A stretch of 64,000 nucleotides of DNA from Flavivirga amylovorans (GTDB lineage Bacteria > Bacteroidota > Bacteroidia > Flavobacteriales > Flavobacteriaceae), in NCBI RefSeq assembly GCF_030540875.1, contig NZ_JAUOEM010000004.1, forward strand, positions 1 to 64,000. The letters run 5' to 3'. The notes under the pieces are model-generated. The model was not told the origin of the DNA. It saw nothing but the letters and a program-made list of their open reading frames with translations, and did no database searches. Numbering within the stretch: position 1 is the first letter of the stretch; each line of letters starts with the position of its first letter. The position numbers and the translations under genes are program-made. Of the stretch, positions 8,284-15,568 are shown one piece after another.

Positions 8284-8541
8284 ATGAATAAAATAGATTT
8301 TATTAAGAAGAAAAAAGAACTTGGTAAGCATATACTTAAACTGAGAAAGGGAACTAAGAGTTCTGAGTATGCTAACAGATATATCTCACAACAAGAATTA
8401 AGTGATCGAAGTGAATATTTATCCAAAAAAACAGTGGGAGAAATTGAAAGAGGTGACACCAATCCATCTTTCGAAACCTTGCTAGCTCTTGCTATGGTAT
8501 TGGAGGTACATCCAAAGGAATTATTAGATTTTGAATTGTAG
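8284..8541 (+). CDS. small Xre-family HTH protein
   Basis: An 85-residue helix-turn-helix protein of the Xre/HTH_3 type: YISQQELSDRSEYLSKKTVG for the recognition region, IERGDTNPSFETLLALAMVLEVHPKELLDF for the end. It has a longer charged N-terminus than the preceding HTH protein and is not a recent duplicate of it. Both genes face the same way and may be co-transcribed. No toxin or partner is visible next to them. A hairpin-forming repeat follows at 8581-8685. Confidence 0.8.
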   Translation: MNKIDFIKKKKELGKHILKLRKGTKSSEYANRYISQQELSDRSEYLSKKTVGEIERGDTNPSFETLLALAMVLEVHPKELLDFEL

Positions 8542-8580
8542 AATGATGATTTTAAATAGACTATCATTTTTCTGCGAAGG

Positions 8581-8685
8581 ATATTTCTTATATTTGGTTT
8601 GTGTATATAAAAAATAAACACACTTTATGGCGTTTATCCGGAAATATCAAGAAATAAATGCCATAAAGTGCGTTTATACAATTTT
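8581..8685. repeat. hairpin repeat with embedded TATATTTG, copy 1
   Basis: The sequence runs from ATATTTCTTATATTTGGTTT to the end of CGTTTATACAATTTT. It contains long near-complementary arms: AAACACACTTTATGGCGTTT and its partner ATAAATGCCATAAAGTGCG, differing at two positions. A second copy lies at 28257-28361. The TATATTTG at 8589-8596 is a perfect Bacteroidota -7 element, so the repeat may carry an outward promoter. No ORF was seen. It ends next to the GTTAGCT at 8686 that begins the following cassette-like unit. Confidence 0.6.
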
Positions 8686-8711
8686 GTTAGCTACAATTAA
8701 AAATCTAAGAA

Positions 8712-9227
8712 TTGATAAATCCTAAGGAGAAATACTTTCTTACCTCATTCAGGTATAATAAAAACAAACCCGAGGACTTTGGACTAAAACCTGACAGTGA
8801 AAATGACTGCTTCAAGGATAAGGATGGAGTTAGGTGGAAAGCGGAGCAAATGTGGGATGAAGGCTGGGGTGACGAATATGGCTTTGTCCGGCTTCCACTG
8901 CTAAGTCCAGATGAGCTTTGGCTCTTGCTTTTAGAATCGAATATTGATGAAAACAAACGAGGTGCTGCGGAATTCCTCGACAGATTATACCCTTTTGAAC
9001 TTAAGACTAAGCTTAAAGAGCTCTTCAAAGGAAAAGACAAGCTAAATCGGAATCTGACAAAACGGTTATCTAATCTTGAAGTACTTCGAACTGGAACCAA
9101 CAGGGATGAAGTAACGGGAAAGAGCTATGAGGAAGTCACCAAGGACTACCAAGATTGGAAAAGCCTAAAAGACGATTTCGAGAGGATGAGGACTGAAAGC
9201 ATTTGGAAAGAATTAAAAAAACTGTAG
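8712..9227 (+). CDS. hypothetical protein in cassette-like unit
   Basis: A 171-residue protein with TTG as the only reasonable start (codons 8712-8714). I do not recognise a family. It is hydrophilic and rich in charged residues, with KAEQMWDEGWGDEYGF and SPDELWLLLLESNIDENKRGAAEFLDRL in the middle and a helical lysine-rich end. Base composition is visibly more GC-rich than its neighbours, which fits arrival by transfer. It is the only gene in the unit bounded by GTTAGCT motifs, and its stop codon abuts the attC-like hairpin at 9226-9305. Confidence 0.55.
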   Translation: MINPKEKYFLTSFRYNKNKPEDFGLKPDSENDCFKDKDGVRWKAEQMWDEGWGDEYGFVRLPLLSPDELWLLLLESNIDENKRGAAEFLDRLYPFELKTKLKELFKGKDKLNRNLTKRLSNLEVLRTGTNRDEVTGKSYEEVTKDYQDWKSLKDDFERMRTESIWKELKKL

Positions 9228-9305
9228 CTAACATGGTGTATAAGCAATAGCTCGCACAAAGCCAACGCTTAAAGCCCGCTACTGCTCATACACTAACCGT
9301 TAGCT
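9226..9305 (+). repeat. attC-like imperfect hairpin A
   Basis: AGCTAAC (9226-9232) is the exact complement of GTTAGCT (9299-9305). Inside, GTGTATAAGCAATAGC (9236-9251) pairs with GCTACTGCTCATACAC (9278-9293) except at two positions. The arms are asymmetric, as in attC sites, and the loop includes GCCAACGCTTAAAGCCC. The same design recurs at 18534-18728 and 19551-19790. Recombination function is inferred from form only. Confidence 0.5.
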
Positions 9306-9434
9306 GCAAGCTGAAAAGCCAACGCGCAGTCAAGCACATTTCATTTTTTTCGTGCCTCAAAAAATAAAAAGAGCTTGCCTTTTTCCAACGCTCACTCAAA
9401 TCTATCCCGATTCTCAAAACAGTATTAATCTGAA

Positions 9435-9507
9435 TTGTCCCAAAAAAAGATGTTATTCGGGACAAAATAACATTGCATAGTCCCATTTTTTTACTATTTT
9501 TGGGACA
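9435..9507 (+). promoter_or_regulatory. promoter and operators of the AbiE/RM operon
   Basis: A -33 TTG (9473-9475), a 19-base spacer and a -7 TATTTTTG (9495-9502) form a very good Bacteroidota promoter. The ATG at 9508 follows after only five bases, so the transcript is probably leaderless. Four GTCCC/GGGAC motifs surround it: TTGTCCCAAAAAAA (9435), CGGGACAAAATA (9459), TAGTCCCATTTTTTT (9479) and TTTTTGGGACAA (9496), the outer two in inverted orientation. AbiEi-type antitoxins are known to autorepress by binding such repeats. Confidence 0.6.
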
Positions 9508-10089
9508 ATGTTAGATTTAAAAGTCATAAAAAAGAAAATTAAGCGTGGCGAAATTTTCTTTATCTCGGATTTTACCGAATTAGGTAACTATGAGGCTGTA
9601 CGTAAATCTTTGCAGCGCCTGACTAAAGATGATTGTATAAAACGTATTGCAAAAGGCATATACTTTTTACCAAAAAAACATAAAACTCTGGGTATCATAT
9701 ATCCTCACGCAGAACAAATTGCAAAAGCCATCGCTAAGCGTGACAAAGCTAGAATCATAGCTACTGGTTCAACAGCTCTAAACTTATTGGGACTATCTAC
9801 ACAAATCCCACTAAAAGTAGTGTTCTTAACAGATGGTTCTGCAAGAAAAATAAAGGCGGGAAATCAAACCATTCAATTTAAAAAAACGAACCCAAAAAAT
9901 CTGAGTATTGAACACCGACTATCAAACCTTATCATTCAAGCTCTAAAGGAAATTGGAGAAAAAAATGTTACAGAAAAACAGTTAGATAAAATACAGCACA
10001 TCATTGAAGAAAGTGAAGAAATAGAAATCATCTATCAAAACTTAAAAAATGCACCTGTTTGGATTCAAAAAAAAATAATCAATAAATGA
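9508..10089 (+). CDS. AbiEi-like antitoxin / DUF6088 regulator
   Basis: A 193-residue protein of the DUF6088/AbiEi type. The N-terminal winged-helix segment (about residues 1-60) reads IKRGEIFFISDFTELGNYEAVRKSLQRL and ends in IAKGIYFLPKK, the AbiEi_4-like pattern. The C-terminal half contains the IIATGSTALNLLGLSTQIPLK segment typical of this family. In AbiE systems it acts as repressor and antitoxin for the nucleotidyltransferase toxin. Its last codon overlaps the start of the toxin gene by four bases (ATGA), so translation is coupled. It heads the six-gene operon with restriction genes, so it may also set the expression level of the whole unit. Confidence 0.8.
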   Translation: MLDLKVIKKKIKRGEIFFISDFTELGNYEAVRKSLQRLTKDDCIKRIAKGIYFLPKKHKTLGIIYPHAEQIAKAIAKRDKARIIATGSTALNLLGLSTQIPLKVVFLTDGSARKIKAGNQTIQFKKTNPKNLSIEHRLSNLIIQALKEIGEKNVTEKQLDKIQHIIEESEEIEIIYQNLKNAPVWIQKKIINK

Positions 10090-11069
10090 ATAACTGGCTA
10101 ACATTATCAAAAGAAGAGCAGATAGAGTTGTTCACCCAAATAGGTGTAAAAACCAATCTACCACCACAAGCGGTTGAAAAAGATGCTTGGGTAACACTAA
10201 TACTACGAATGATTTTCACTTCTGAGGTAGCAAATCATTTAATATTCAAAGGTGGAACTTCATTAAGTAAAGCTTTTCATCTAATACAACGGTTTTCAGA
10301 AGATATTGATTTAGGTATTGACCGCAAATACTTAGGTTTTGACGGTAATCTATCAAAAGGGCAAATTCGTAAATTAAGAAGAGCTTGCCACACCTTTGTT
10401 TCTAATGAGTTATGTCAATTACTTCAAAAACAGCTAACAGCATACGGTGTTGACGCTAGTTTATATGAAATGGTCGTTGAAAACACACAAGTTTCTGACC
10501 AAGACCCAGAAACAATTAAAGTTATCTACCAATCGCTATTTGAAGATGTGTCCTATCTTCCAAAAAGAGTGCTAATAGAAGTTAGTGCAAGGTCTTTAAT
10601 AGAACCAAATGAAGAAATTGCCATACAGTCAATGATTGATGAGCACTATCCTAAAACAGATTTTTCAGAAGAAAAATTTACAGTAAACGCAACCAATCCT
10701 CAAAAAACATTTTTAGAGAAATTAATTCTACTACACGAAGAATTTCAGAAGCCACAAGAAAAAATGCGACATCTACGAATGTCTAGACATTTTTACGATA
10801 TAGGGCAAATACTAAATTCAGATTACGGTGCAAAGGCTTTAAAAAACACCACTTTATTTGAGAGTATTATTGCACATAGAAGTGTATTAACGCCTATGAA
10901 AACAACTGACTATAGGAGCTTAACACTAAAAAACCTTAGCATCATTCCACCAGAGGATTTACTTGAAAATTACAAAGGAGATTATAAAGAAATGCAGGAT
11001 AGTATGATACACGGTGAATCACTTGATTTTGATACACTACTTAAAAATATAACAAACGAATTGAAATAA
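10086..11069 (+). CDS. AbiEii/AbiGii-family nucleotidyltransferase toxin
   Basis: A 327-residue protein of the AbiEii nucleotidyltransferase family. The catalytic motifs are visible: IFKGGTSLSKAF (GG-S motif, residues 54-65) and SEDIDLGID (D-x-D motif, residues 71-79). A later KLILLHEEFQKP resembles the conserved helical region of the family. Known relatives transfer nucleotides to tRNA or other acceptors and stop growth, giving phage abortive infection when the AbiEi partner is lost. It overlaps the antitoxin gene by four bases, and hsdM starts only four bases after it, so TA and type I genes form one transcript. Confidence 0.85.
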   Translation: MNNWLTLSKEEQIELFTQIGVKTNLPPQAVEKDAWVTLILRMIFTSEVANHLIFKGGTSLSKAFHLIQRFSEDIDLGIDRKYLGFDGNLSKGQIRKLRRACHTFVSNELCQLLQKQLTAYGVDASLYEMVVENTQVSDQDPETIKVIYQSLFEDVSYLPKRVLIEVSARSLIEPNEEIAIQSMIDEHYPKTDFSEEKFTVNATNPQKTFLEKLILLHEEFQKPQEKMRHLRMSRHFYDIGQILNSDYGAKALKNTTLFESIIAHRSVLTPMKTTDYRSLTLKNLSIIPPEDLLENYKGDYKEMQDSMIHGESLDFDTLLKNITNELK

Positions 11070-11073
11070 TTAA

Positions 11074-12642
11074 ATGTCAGACGAACAAAAACAAATATTA
11101 CAGAACAGTCTTTGGGCAATTGCAAATTTGCTTAGAGGCAAAATGAATCCTGATGATTATAGGGATTATATTTTAGGATTTATTTTCTTTAAATACCTTT
11201 CTGAAAAGCAAAACATATACGTAACAGAATTATTACAAGGTGAAGATGAAACCGACTTTAAAAAAGTAACCGATACTGAAACTTTAGAAGCTTTACGTGA
11301 AGAGTGTATTATAAAATTAGGCTATTTTTTAGAGCCAAAAGAGCTTTTTGAAACCATCGCCGAAAAAGGAAGTCGCAAAGTTGAAGGTAAAAGTGAATTT
11401 ATTCTAGACGATTTACAAGCAGTCTTAAATCACATTGAACAAAGTACAATGGGCGAAGACTCAGAAGAAGACTTTGCTGCTCTGTTTGAAGATTTAGATT
11501 TAACTTCAACTAAACTCGGGAGAACTGTAAGCGCAAGAAATGAAGTAATTGTAGATATCATTAAAGAATTGCATAAAATTGATTTTAAACTAGAAGATTT
11601 AGAATCAGATGTTTTAGGTGATGCTTACGAATATTTAATCGGAAATTTTGCTGCACTCTCTGGAAAATCTAAAGGGGAATTTTATACACCGCAACAAGTG
11701 TCAAAAATATTGGCAAAAATTGTAACACTTGGAAAAACTAAAATAAAATCTGTTTACGACCCAACTTGTGGTTCTGGTTCACTTTTGTTGCGCGTAAAAC
11801 GAGAAGCAGATGTAAGTGAGTTTTACGGTCAAGAATTAAACCGTACTACTTACAACTTGGCTCGTATGAATATGATATTACACGATATTCATTACCGAAA
11901 ATTTGACATTAAAAATGAAGACACTTTAGAAAACCCTCAACATTTAGACAAACGTTTTGAAGCTGTTGTAGCAAATCCACCATTTTCTGCTCATTGGAAA
12001 GGCAAAGACAATCCATTAAACAGTACAGATGAGCGTTTTGCGCAATACGGTAAGTTAGCCCCTAAATCCAAAGCTGACTATGCTTTTGTACAGCATATGT
12101 ACCACCAATTAGCCGATAATGGAACAATGGCAGTTGTCTTACCTCACGGAGTTTTATTTAGAAGTGGTGCAGAAGGCGTAATACGTAAATATTTGATTGA
12201 AGACAAAAATGCATTAGATGCGGTAATTGGTTTGCCTGCTAACATATTTTATGGGACTTCTATCCCAACTTGCATTTTAGTACTCAAAAAATGCAGAAAA
12301 GCAACCGATAATATTGTGTTTATTGATGCAAGTGATGAAAAACATTTTAAAAAACAAAAAAACCAAAATTTAATAAGGGATGAAGATGTACAACTTATTA
12401 TTGACACTTATACAAATAGAGAATCCATAAAGAAATACAGCAAAGTAGTTACAATAGATATAGTCAAAGAAAACGAATACAATCTAAATATACCTCGCTA
12501 TGTAGATACTTTCGAAGAAGAAGAGGAAGTTGATTTACTTGAGGTAAGTGAAAAACTAGTAATGATTGACCAAGAATTTAAAATGGTAGATAGTGCAATT
12601 GCTAAGTTTTGCGAAGAATTAAACATCCCTAAACCTTTCTAA
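11074..12642 (+). CDS. hsdM: type I restriction-modification DNA methylase subunit HsdM
   Basis: A 522-residue N6-adenine methyltransferase subunit. The N-terminal HsdM helical domain covers about residues 5-140. The SAM-binding motif DPTCGSGSLLLRV starts at residue 229 and the catalytic NPPF motif is at 301-304. GEFYTPQQVSKIL (201-213) just ahead is the usual type I signature. With HsdS it methylates the recognition sequence, and with HsdR it forms the restriction complex. The start follows the AbiEii stop by four bases, and its stop is directly joined to the hsdS start (TAAATG). The frame is intact and the length normal. Confidence 0.95.
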   Translation: MSDEQKQILQNSLWAIANLLRGKMNPDDYRDYILGFIFFKYLSEKQNIYVTELLQGEDETDFKKVTDTETLEALREECIIKLGYFLEPKELFETIAEKGSRKVEGKSEFILDDLQAVLNHIEQSTMGEDSEEDFAALFEDLDLTSTKLGRTVSARNEVIVDIIKELHKIDFKLEDLESDVLGDAYEYLIGNFAALSGKSKGEFYTPQQVSKILAKIVTLGKTKIKSVYDPTCGSGSLLLRVKREADVSEFYGQELNRTTYNLARMNMILHDIHYRKFDIKNEDTLENPQHLDKRFEAVVANPPFSAHWKGKDNPLNSTDERFAQYGKLAPKSKADYAFVQHMYHQLADNGTMAVVLPHGVLFRSGAEGVIRKYLIEDKNALDAVIGLPANIFYGTSIPTCILVLKKCRKATDNIVFIDASDEKHFKKQKNQNLIRDEDVQLIIDTYTNRESIKKYSKVVTIDIVKENEYNLNIPRYVDTFEEEEEVDLLEVSEKLVMIDQEFKMVDSAIAKFCEELNIPKPF

Positions 12643-13851
12643 ATGGAAAATAAAGAAATCATACCCAAATTACGTTTTCCAGAGTTTACAGAAGATTGGG
12701 TAAAGAAAAGATTAGATTATTTTGTTCGTAGAAGCGATAAAAAAAATAAAGAATTAAAATTCACCAAAAAAGATGTCCTTTCTGTTGCTGCGAAAGTTGG
12801 TGTTGTTAATCAAATGAAATATCACGGCAGGTCATATGCAGGTGTTTCCGTAAAACCATATAATATTTTATTAAAAAATGAATTAGTTTATACGAAATCA
12901 CCGCTTAAAGAATATCCCTATGGTGTTATGAAATATAATGATTTTGAGGATGGTATAGTTTCTACACTTTACGCCATATATGCTGCAAAAGATAATTCAT
13001 CACCAAAATTTATCGATTATTATTTTTATCATATTCCAAGAATTAATAGATATTTAAAACCTCTTGTGAATATAGGAGCCAAAAATGATATGAAAGTCAA
13101 CAATAGTACTGTCTTATCTGGTAATGTTATTTTCCCAAAGCTTATTGAGCAACAAAAAATCGCTGATTTTTTAACTTCTATTGACAGAAGAATTAATTTA
13201 TTGAATAAAAAGAAAGACTATTTAATAAATTACAAAAAAGGTGTAATGCAAAAAATCTTTAATAAAGAAATTCGATTTAAAGATGATTATGGAAATGATT
13301 TTCCTGATTGGGAAGAGAAAAAAGCAAATCAAATATTTAGAAGTTATACGAATAAGAATCATAATAGCGATTTACCCATACTATCTGCTTCCCAAAAAGA
13401 GGGAATGATATACAGAGAAAAGAGTGGCATAAAAATCCAATCTTCTGCAAAAAGTGTAAAATCATATAAAATAGTTGAACCTAATGATTTTGTAATAACT
13501 CTTCGTTCGTTTCAAGGAGGTATTGACTTTTCGAACAAATTAGGAATCTGTAGTCCTGCTTATACTATTTTAAAGAATATTGTACCTATTGATTATTCAT
13601 TTTATAAATTTTATTTTAAAAAAGAACGATTTATTAATCGCCTAAGTAAGACTACAATTGGGATTAGAGATGGAAAGCAAATAACTTTCGAGAATTTCGG
13701 GAATTTATTTATACCGTATCCAAATCTAGAAGAACAGGCCAAAATTGCTAGTTACATCACCGCTTTGGATATCAAAATAGACACCCTAAAAAATAAAATA
13801 GATACTACTGAAGATTTCAAAAAAGGCTTACTTCAAAAAATGTTCGTGTAA
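12643..13851 (+). CDS. hsdS: type I restriction-modification specificity subunit HsdS
   Basis: A 402-residue specificity subunit with two target-recognition domains. TRD1 runs from about residue 8 to 165 and ends in the coiled-coil conserved region EQQKIADFLTSIDRRINLL. TRD2 starts with KDDYGNDFPDWEEKK (about residue 207) and ends with EEQAKIASYITALDIKIDTL and a final KKGLLQKMF. The repeated PKLRFPEF/NDFPDWEEKK plus QKIF endings show the usual half-repeat structure. It recognises a bipartite DNA sequence that cannot be predicted here. It is joined to hsdM without a gap and followed after one base by the FRG-domain gene. Confidence 0.93.
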   Translation: MENKEIIPKLRFPEFTEDWVKKRLDYFVRRSDKKNKELKFTKKDVLSVAAKVGVVNQMKYHGRSYAGVSVKPYNILLKNELVYTKSPLKEYPYGVMKYNDFEDGIVSTLYAIYAAKDNSSPKFIDYYFYHIPRINRYLKPLVNIGAKNDMKVNNSTVLSGNVIFPKLIEQQKIADFLTSIDRRINLLNKKKDYLINYKKGVMQKIFNKEIRFKDDYGNDFPDWEEKKANQIFRSYTNKNHNSDLPILSASQKEGMIYREKSGIKIQSSAKSVKSYKIVEPNDFVITLRSFQGGIDFSNKLGICSPAYTILKNIVPIDYSFYKFYFKKERFINRLSKTTIGIRDGKQITFENFGNLFIPYPNLEEQAKIASYITALDIKIDTLKNKIDTTEDFKKGLLQKMFV

Positions 13852-13852
13852 T

Positions 13853-15568
13853 ATGGATTTAACAACAATAAACGATGAAATACAAAAGGAGTTTGAATCT
13901 TATTTAGTAAGTTTTTTAGATAATAAAAAATACTACTATTGGACATTGGACTATTTTGAATCTGTAGGCGGCTTATCGTTTCAGCATTATTTTCTTTCTG
14001 ACGCGGCAAAAAAAGAAATTAATCTAAAAGGTGAAGTTTACTTTACAGAATCTAAAATAAGCTTTAGTATTAATAATAATTCTCACAGAAACGATTTAAA
14101 CATAAAAAACATTACCACGCTTTTTGAAGACCATAAAGAAGAAGGTCAAACAAAAAGGTATGAATACATTAAAGAATATATCCTATGGCAACTACTAACA
14201 CAACTCAATAAAAAGGACCCACATAAAAAAATTAAACTACAGAGAAATAATTTTCTATATACCTATTTACAATATCTCATAAATAATCAAGCCCCAAGAA
14301 AAAGGCCTGAATTTATCGCTTATTCAAAAGCAGAACAAGGGCGCGATTTGTTTATTCAATTGGCAGATTTAGTAAAAGAAAACAAAAACCCTAATCAAGA
14401 ACTACAATCTAGAGTTGAAAAACTTTTTATATCAAAAGAATATGACGAAAAGATTCATTTTGTGTTTTCTAAAGTAGGTAAAGAGGATAAAGAAGAATTG
14501 AGAGAGTTATTAGATATTTTAAGTAAAGGAAGTGTAAATAACTATTACAGAGGTCAAGCAGATGCTACGTGGTACTTAGACTCTAGCCTTACAAGGGAAG
14601 AGAAGTATGTAGAAAATGAAGCTAGAATGTATTATGATATTCTCTCGCTAAAACCTGAAGCATTTACAAATGATTACAGTATTTATGACCGCTTAATTAC
14701 AATGCAGCATTTTGGAATGCCAACAAGGTTATTAGATATTACTCGCAACCCATTAGTTTCTATTTTCTTTGCTTGTAATAACTTAGACCGAGCAAATGCA
14801 GATGGATTGGTATATTCCTTTGTGCCAGATTCTGACAACTTCTTAAATTTTGATGATGAACGTTTAAAATGTATTACAAACAATGTTGTAAGTAAAGATG
14901 AAGATTACAAAAATAACTCTTGCAACTTAACCCAAACGCAAAAAGAGGAATGTTTTGAACAAAATTGGTTTGTTCAAGGAATTGCGAAAAATCAAAGAAT
15001 CAACAATCAAAGTGGTGATTTTATTTTTGTAAGTAGCGAAGCTTCAAGAAAAAGTTTAGACAGTTTACCCACCAAAATTGTCATTATCGATGCTAATTCA
15101 AAGAAAGTCTTACTAGAACAATTAGAGTCTCTAAATATTCATAGTGGTTCGGTGTATCCAGACCTTAGCCATATGAGTAGTTATATAAGAGAACGTTATA
15201 AAGATGATAGTTACATTGCAAGTATTTCGCATCGACCCATTCCTGTTTACATAGATTCTAAAACTATTAATGAAAGACCAAAAGATAGTACGCCTAAAGT
15301 ACTGAGCAGCAAATTTGATGAAACTACTTTTTGGACAGACGATAGGAAAAAACAACTTTCTGCTTTCGCAAAAGCGGAAAAACTAAAAACAACCGAACTA
15401 AAAAAGGTAATCAACACCTATTTATATGATGAAAAGCCACCTTTACCAGATAGTGTGATTTCAGCATTAAAAAGTAAGCCTAGTTTAAAAAACCGCAGAA
15501 CTATTGCAGAAGAAACTACAAATAAAATAGTCGAGTTTGCAAAATCTTTAAATAACGAATCAAACTAA
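13853..15568 (+). CDS. FRG-domain protein with HsdR-like C-terminal docking segment
   Basis: A 571-residue protein encoded inside a type I restriction operon. Residues 1-200 match nothing I know. An FRG domain follows with the naming motif YYRGQADATWYLDSSLTRE (YRG at 232-234) and MQHFGMPTRLLDITRNPLVS (284-303). Residues about 501-566 align without gaps to residues 879-944 of HsdR in the same operon, 27 of 66 identical by hand count, with PSLK, TNKI.EF and a shared VI..Y spacing. In type I enzymes the end of HsdR holds it to the methylase core, so this protein probably docks there too. Its stop overlaps the hsdR start (TAATG). FRG-domain chemistry is not established, so a nuclease, a modifying enzyme or a ligand sensor remain open. 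Confidence 0.8.
   Translation: MDLTTINDEIQKEFESYLVSFLDNKKYYYWTLDYFESVGGLSFQHYFLSDAAKKEINLKGEVYFTESKISFSINNNSHRNDLNIKNITTLFEDHKEEGQTKRYEYIKEYILWQLLTQLNKKDPHKKIKLQRNNFLYTYLQYLINNQAPRKRPEFIAYSKAEQGRDLFIQLADLVKENKNPNQELQSRVEKLFISKEYDEKIHFVFSKVGKEDKEELRELLDILSKGSVNNYYRGQADATWYLDSSLTREEKYVENEARMYYDILSLKPEAFTNDYSIYDRLITMQHFGMPTRLLDITRNPLVSIFFACNNLDRANADGLVYSFVPDSDNFLNFDDERLKCITNNVVSKDEDYKNNSCNLTQTQKEECFEQNWFVQGIAKNQRINNQSGDFIFVSSEASRKSLDSLPTKIVIIDANSKKVLLEQLESLNIHSGSVYPDLSHMSSYIRERYKDDSYIASISHRPIPVYIDSKTINERPKDSTPKVLSSKFDETTFWTDDRKKQLSAFAKAEKLKTTELKKVINTYLYDEKPPLPDSVISALKSKPSLKNRRTIAEETTNKIVEFAKSLNNESN

Larger units (their letters stand above)
8686..9305 (+). other. cassette-like unit bounded by GTTAGCT
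   Basis: One ORF (8712-9227) lies between GTTAGCT at 8686-8692 and GTTAGCT at 9299-9305. The second GTTAGCT closes an imperfect hairpin that starts right at the stop codon of the ORF. This is the arrangement of an integron gene cassette (gene plus 3' attC cut after the G of GTT). No integrase is present in the window, and the site deviates from the GTTRRRY rule at one base, so cassette status is inferred. Confidence 0.45.

Noticed and set aside
8008-8541. The two small HTH proteins as restriction controller (C) proteins
   Set aside because: The type I operon begins about 1 kb later behind another gene unit and its own promoter and operators, so there is no positional link.
9286-9486. Minus-strand open frame of 66 codons before the AbiE operon
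   Set aside because: It covers the promoter-operator region and an attC-like border, with no start signal and no recognisable protein features.
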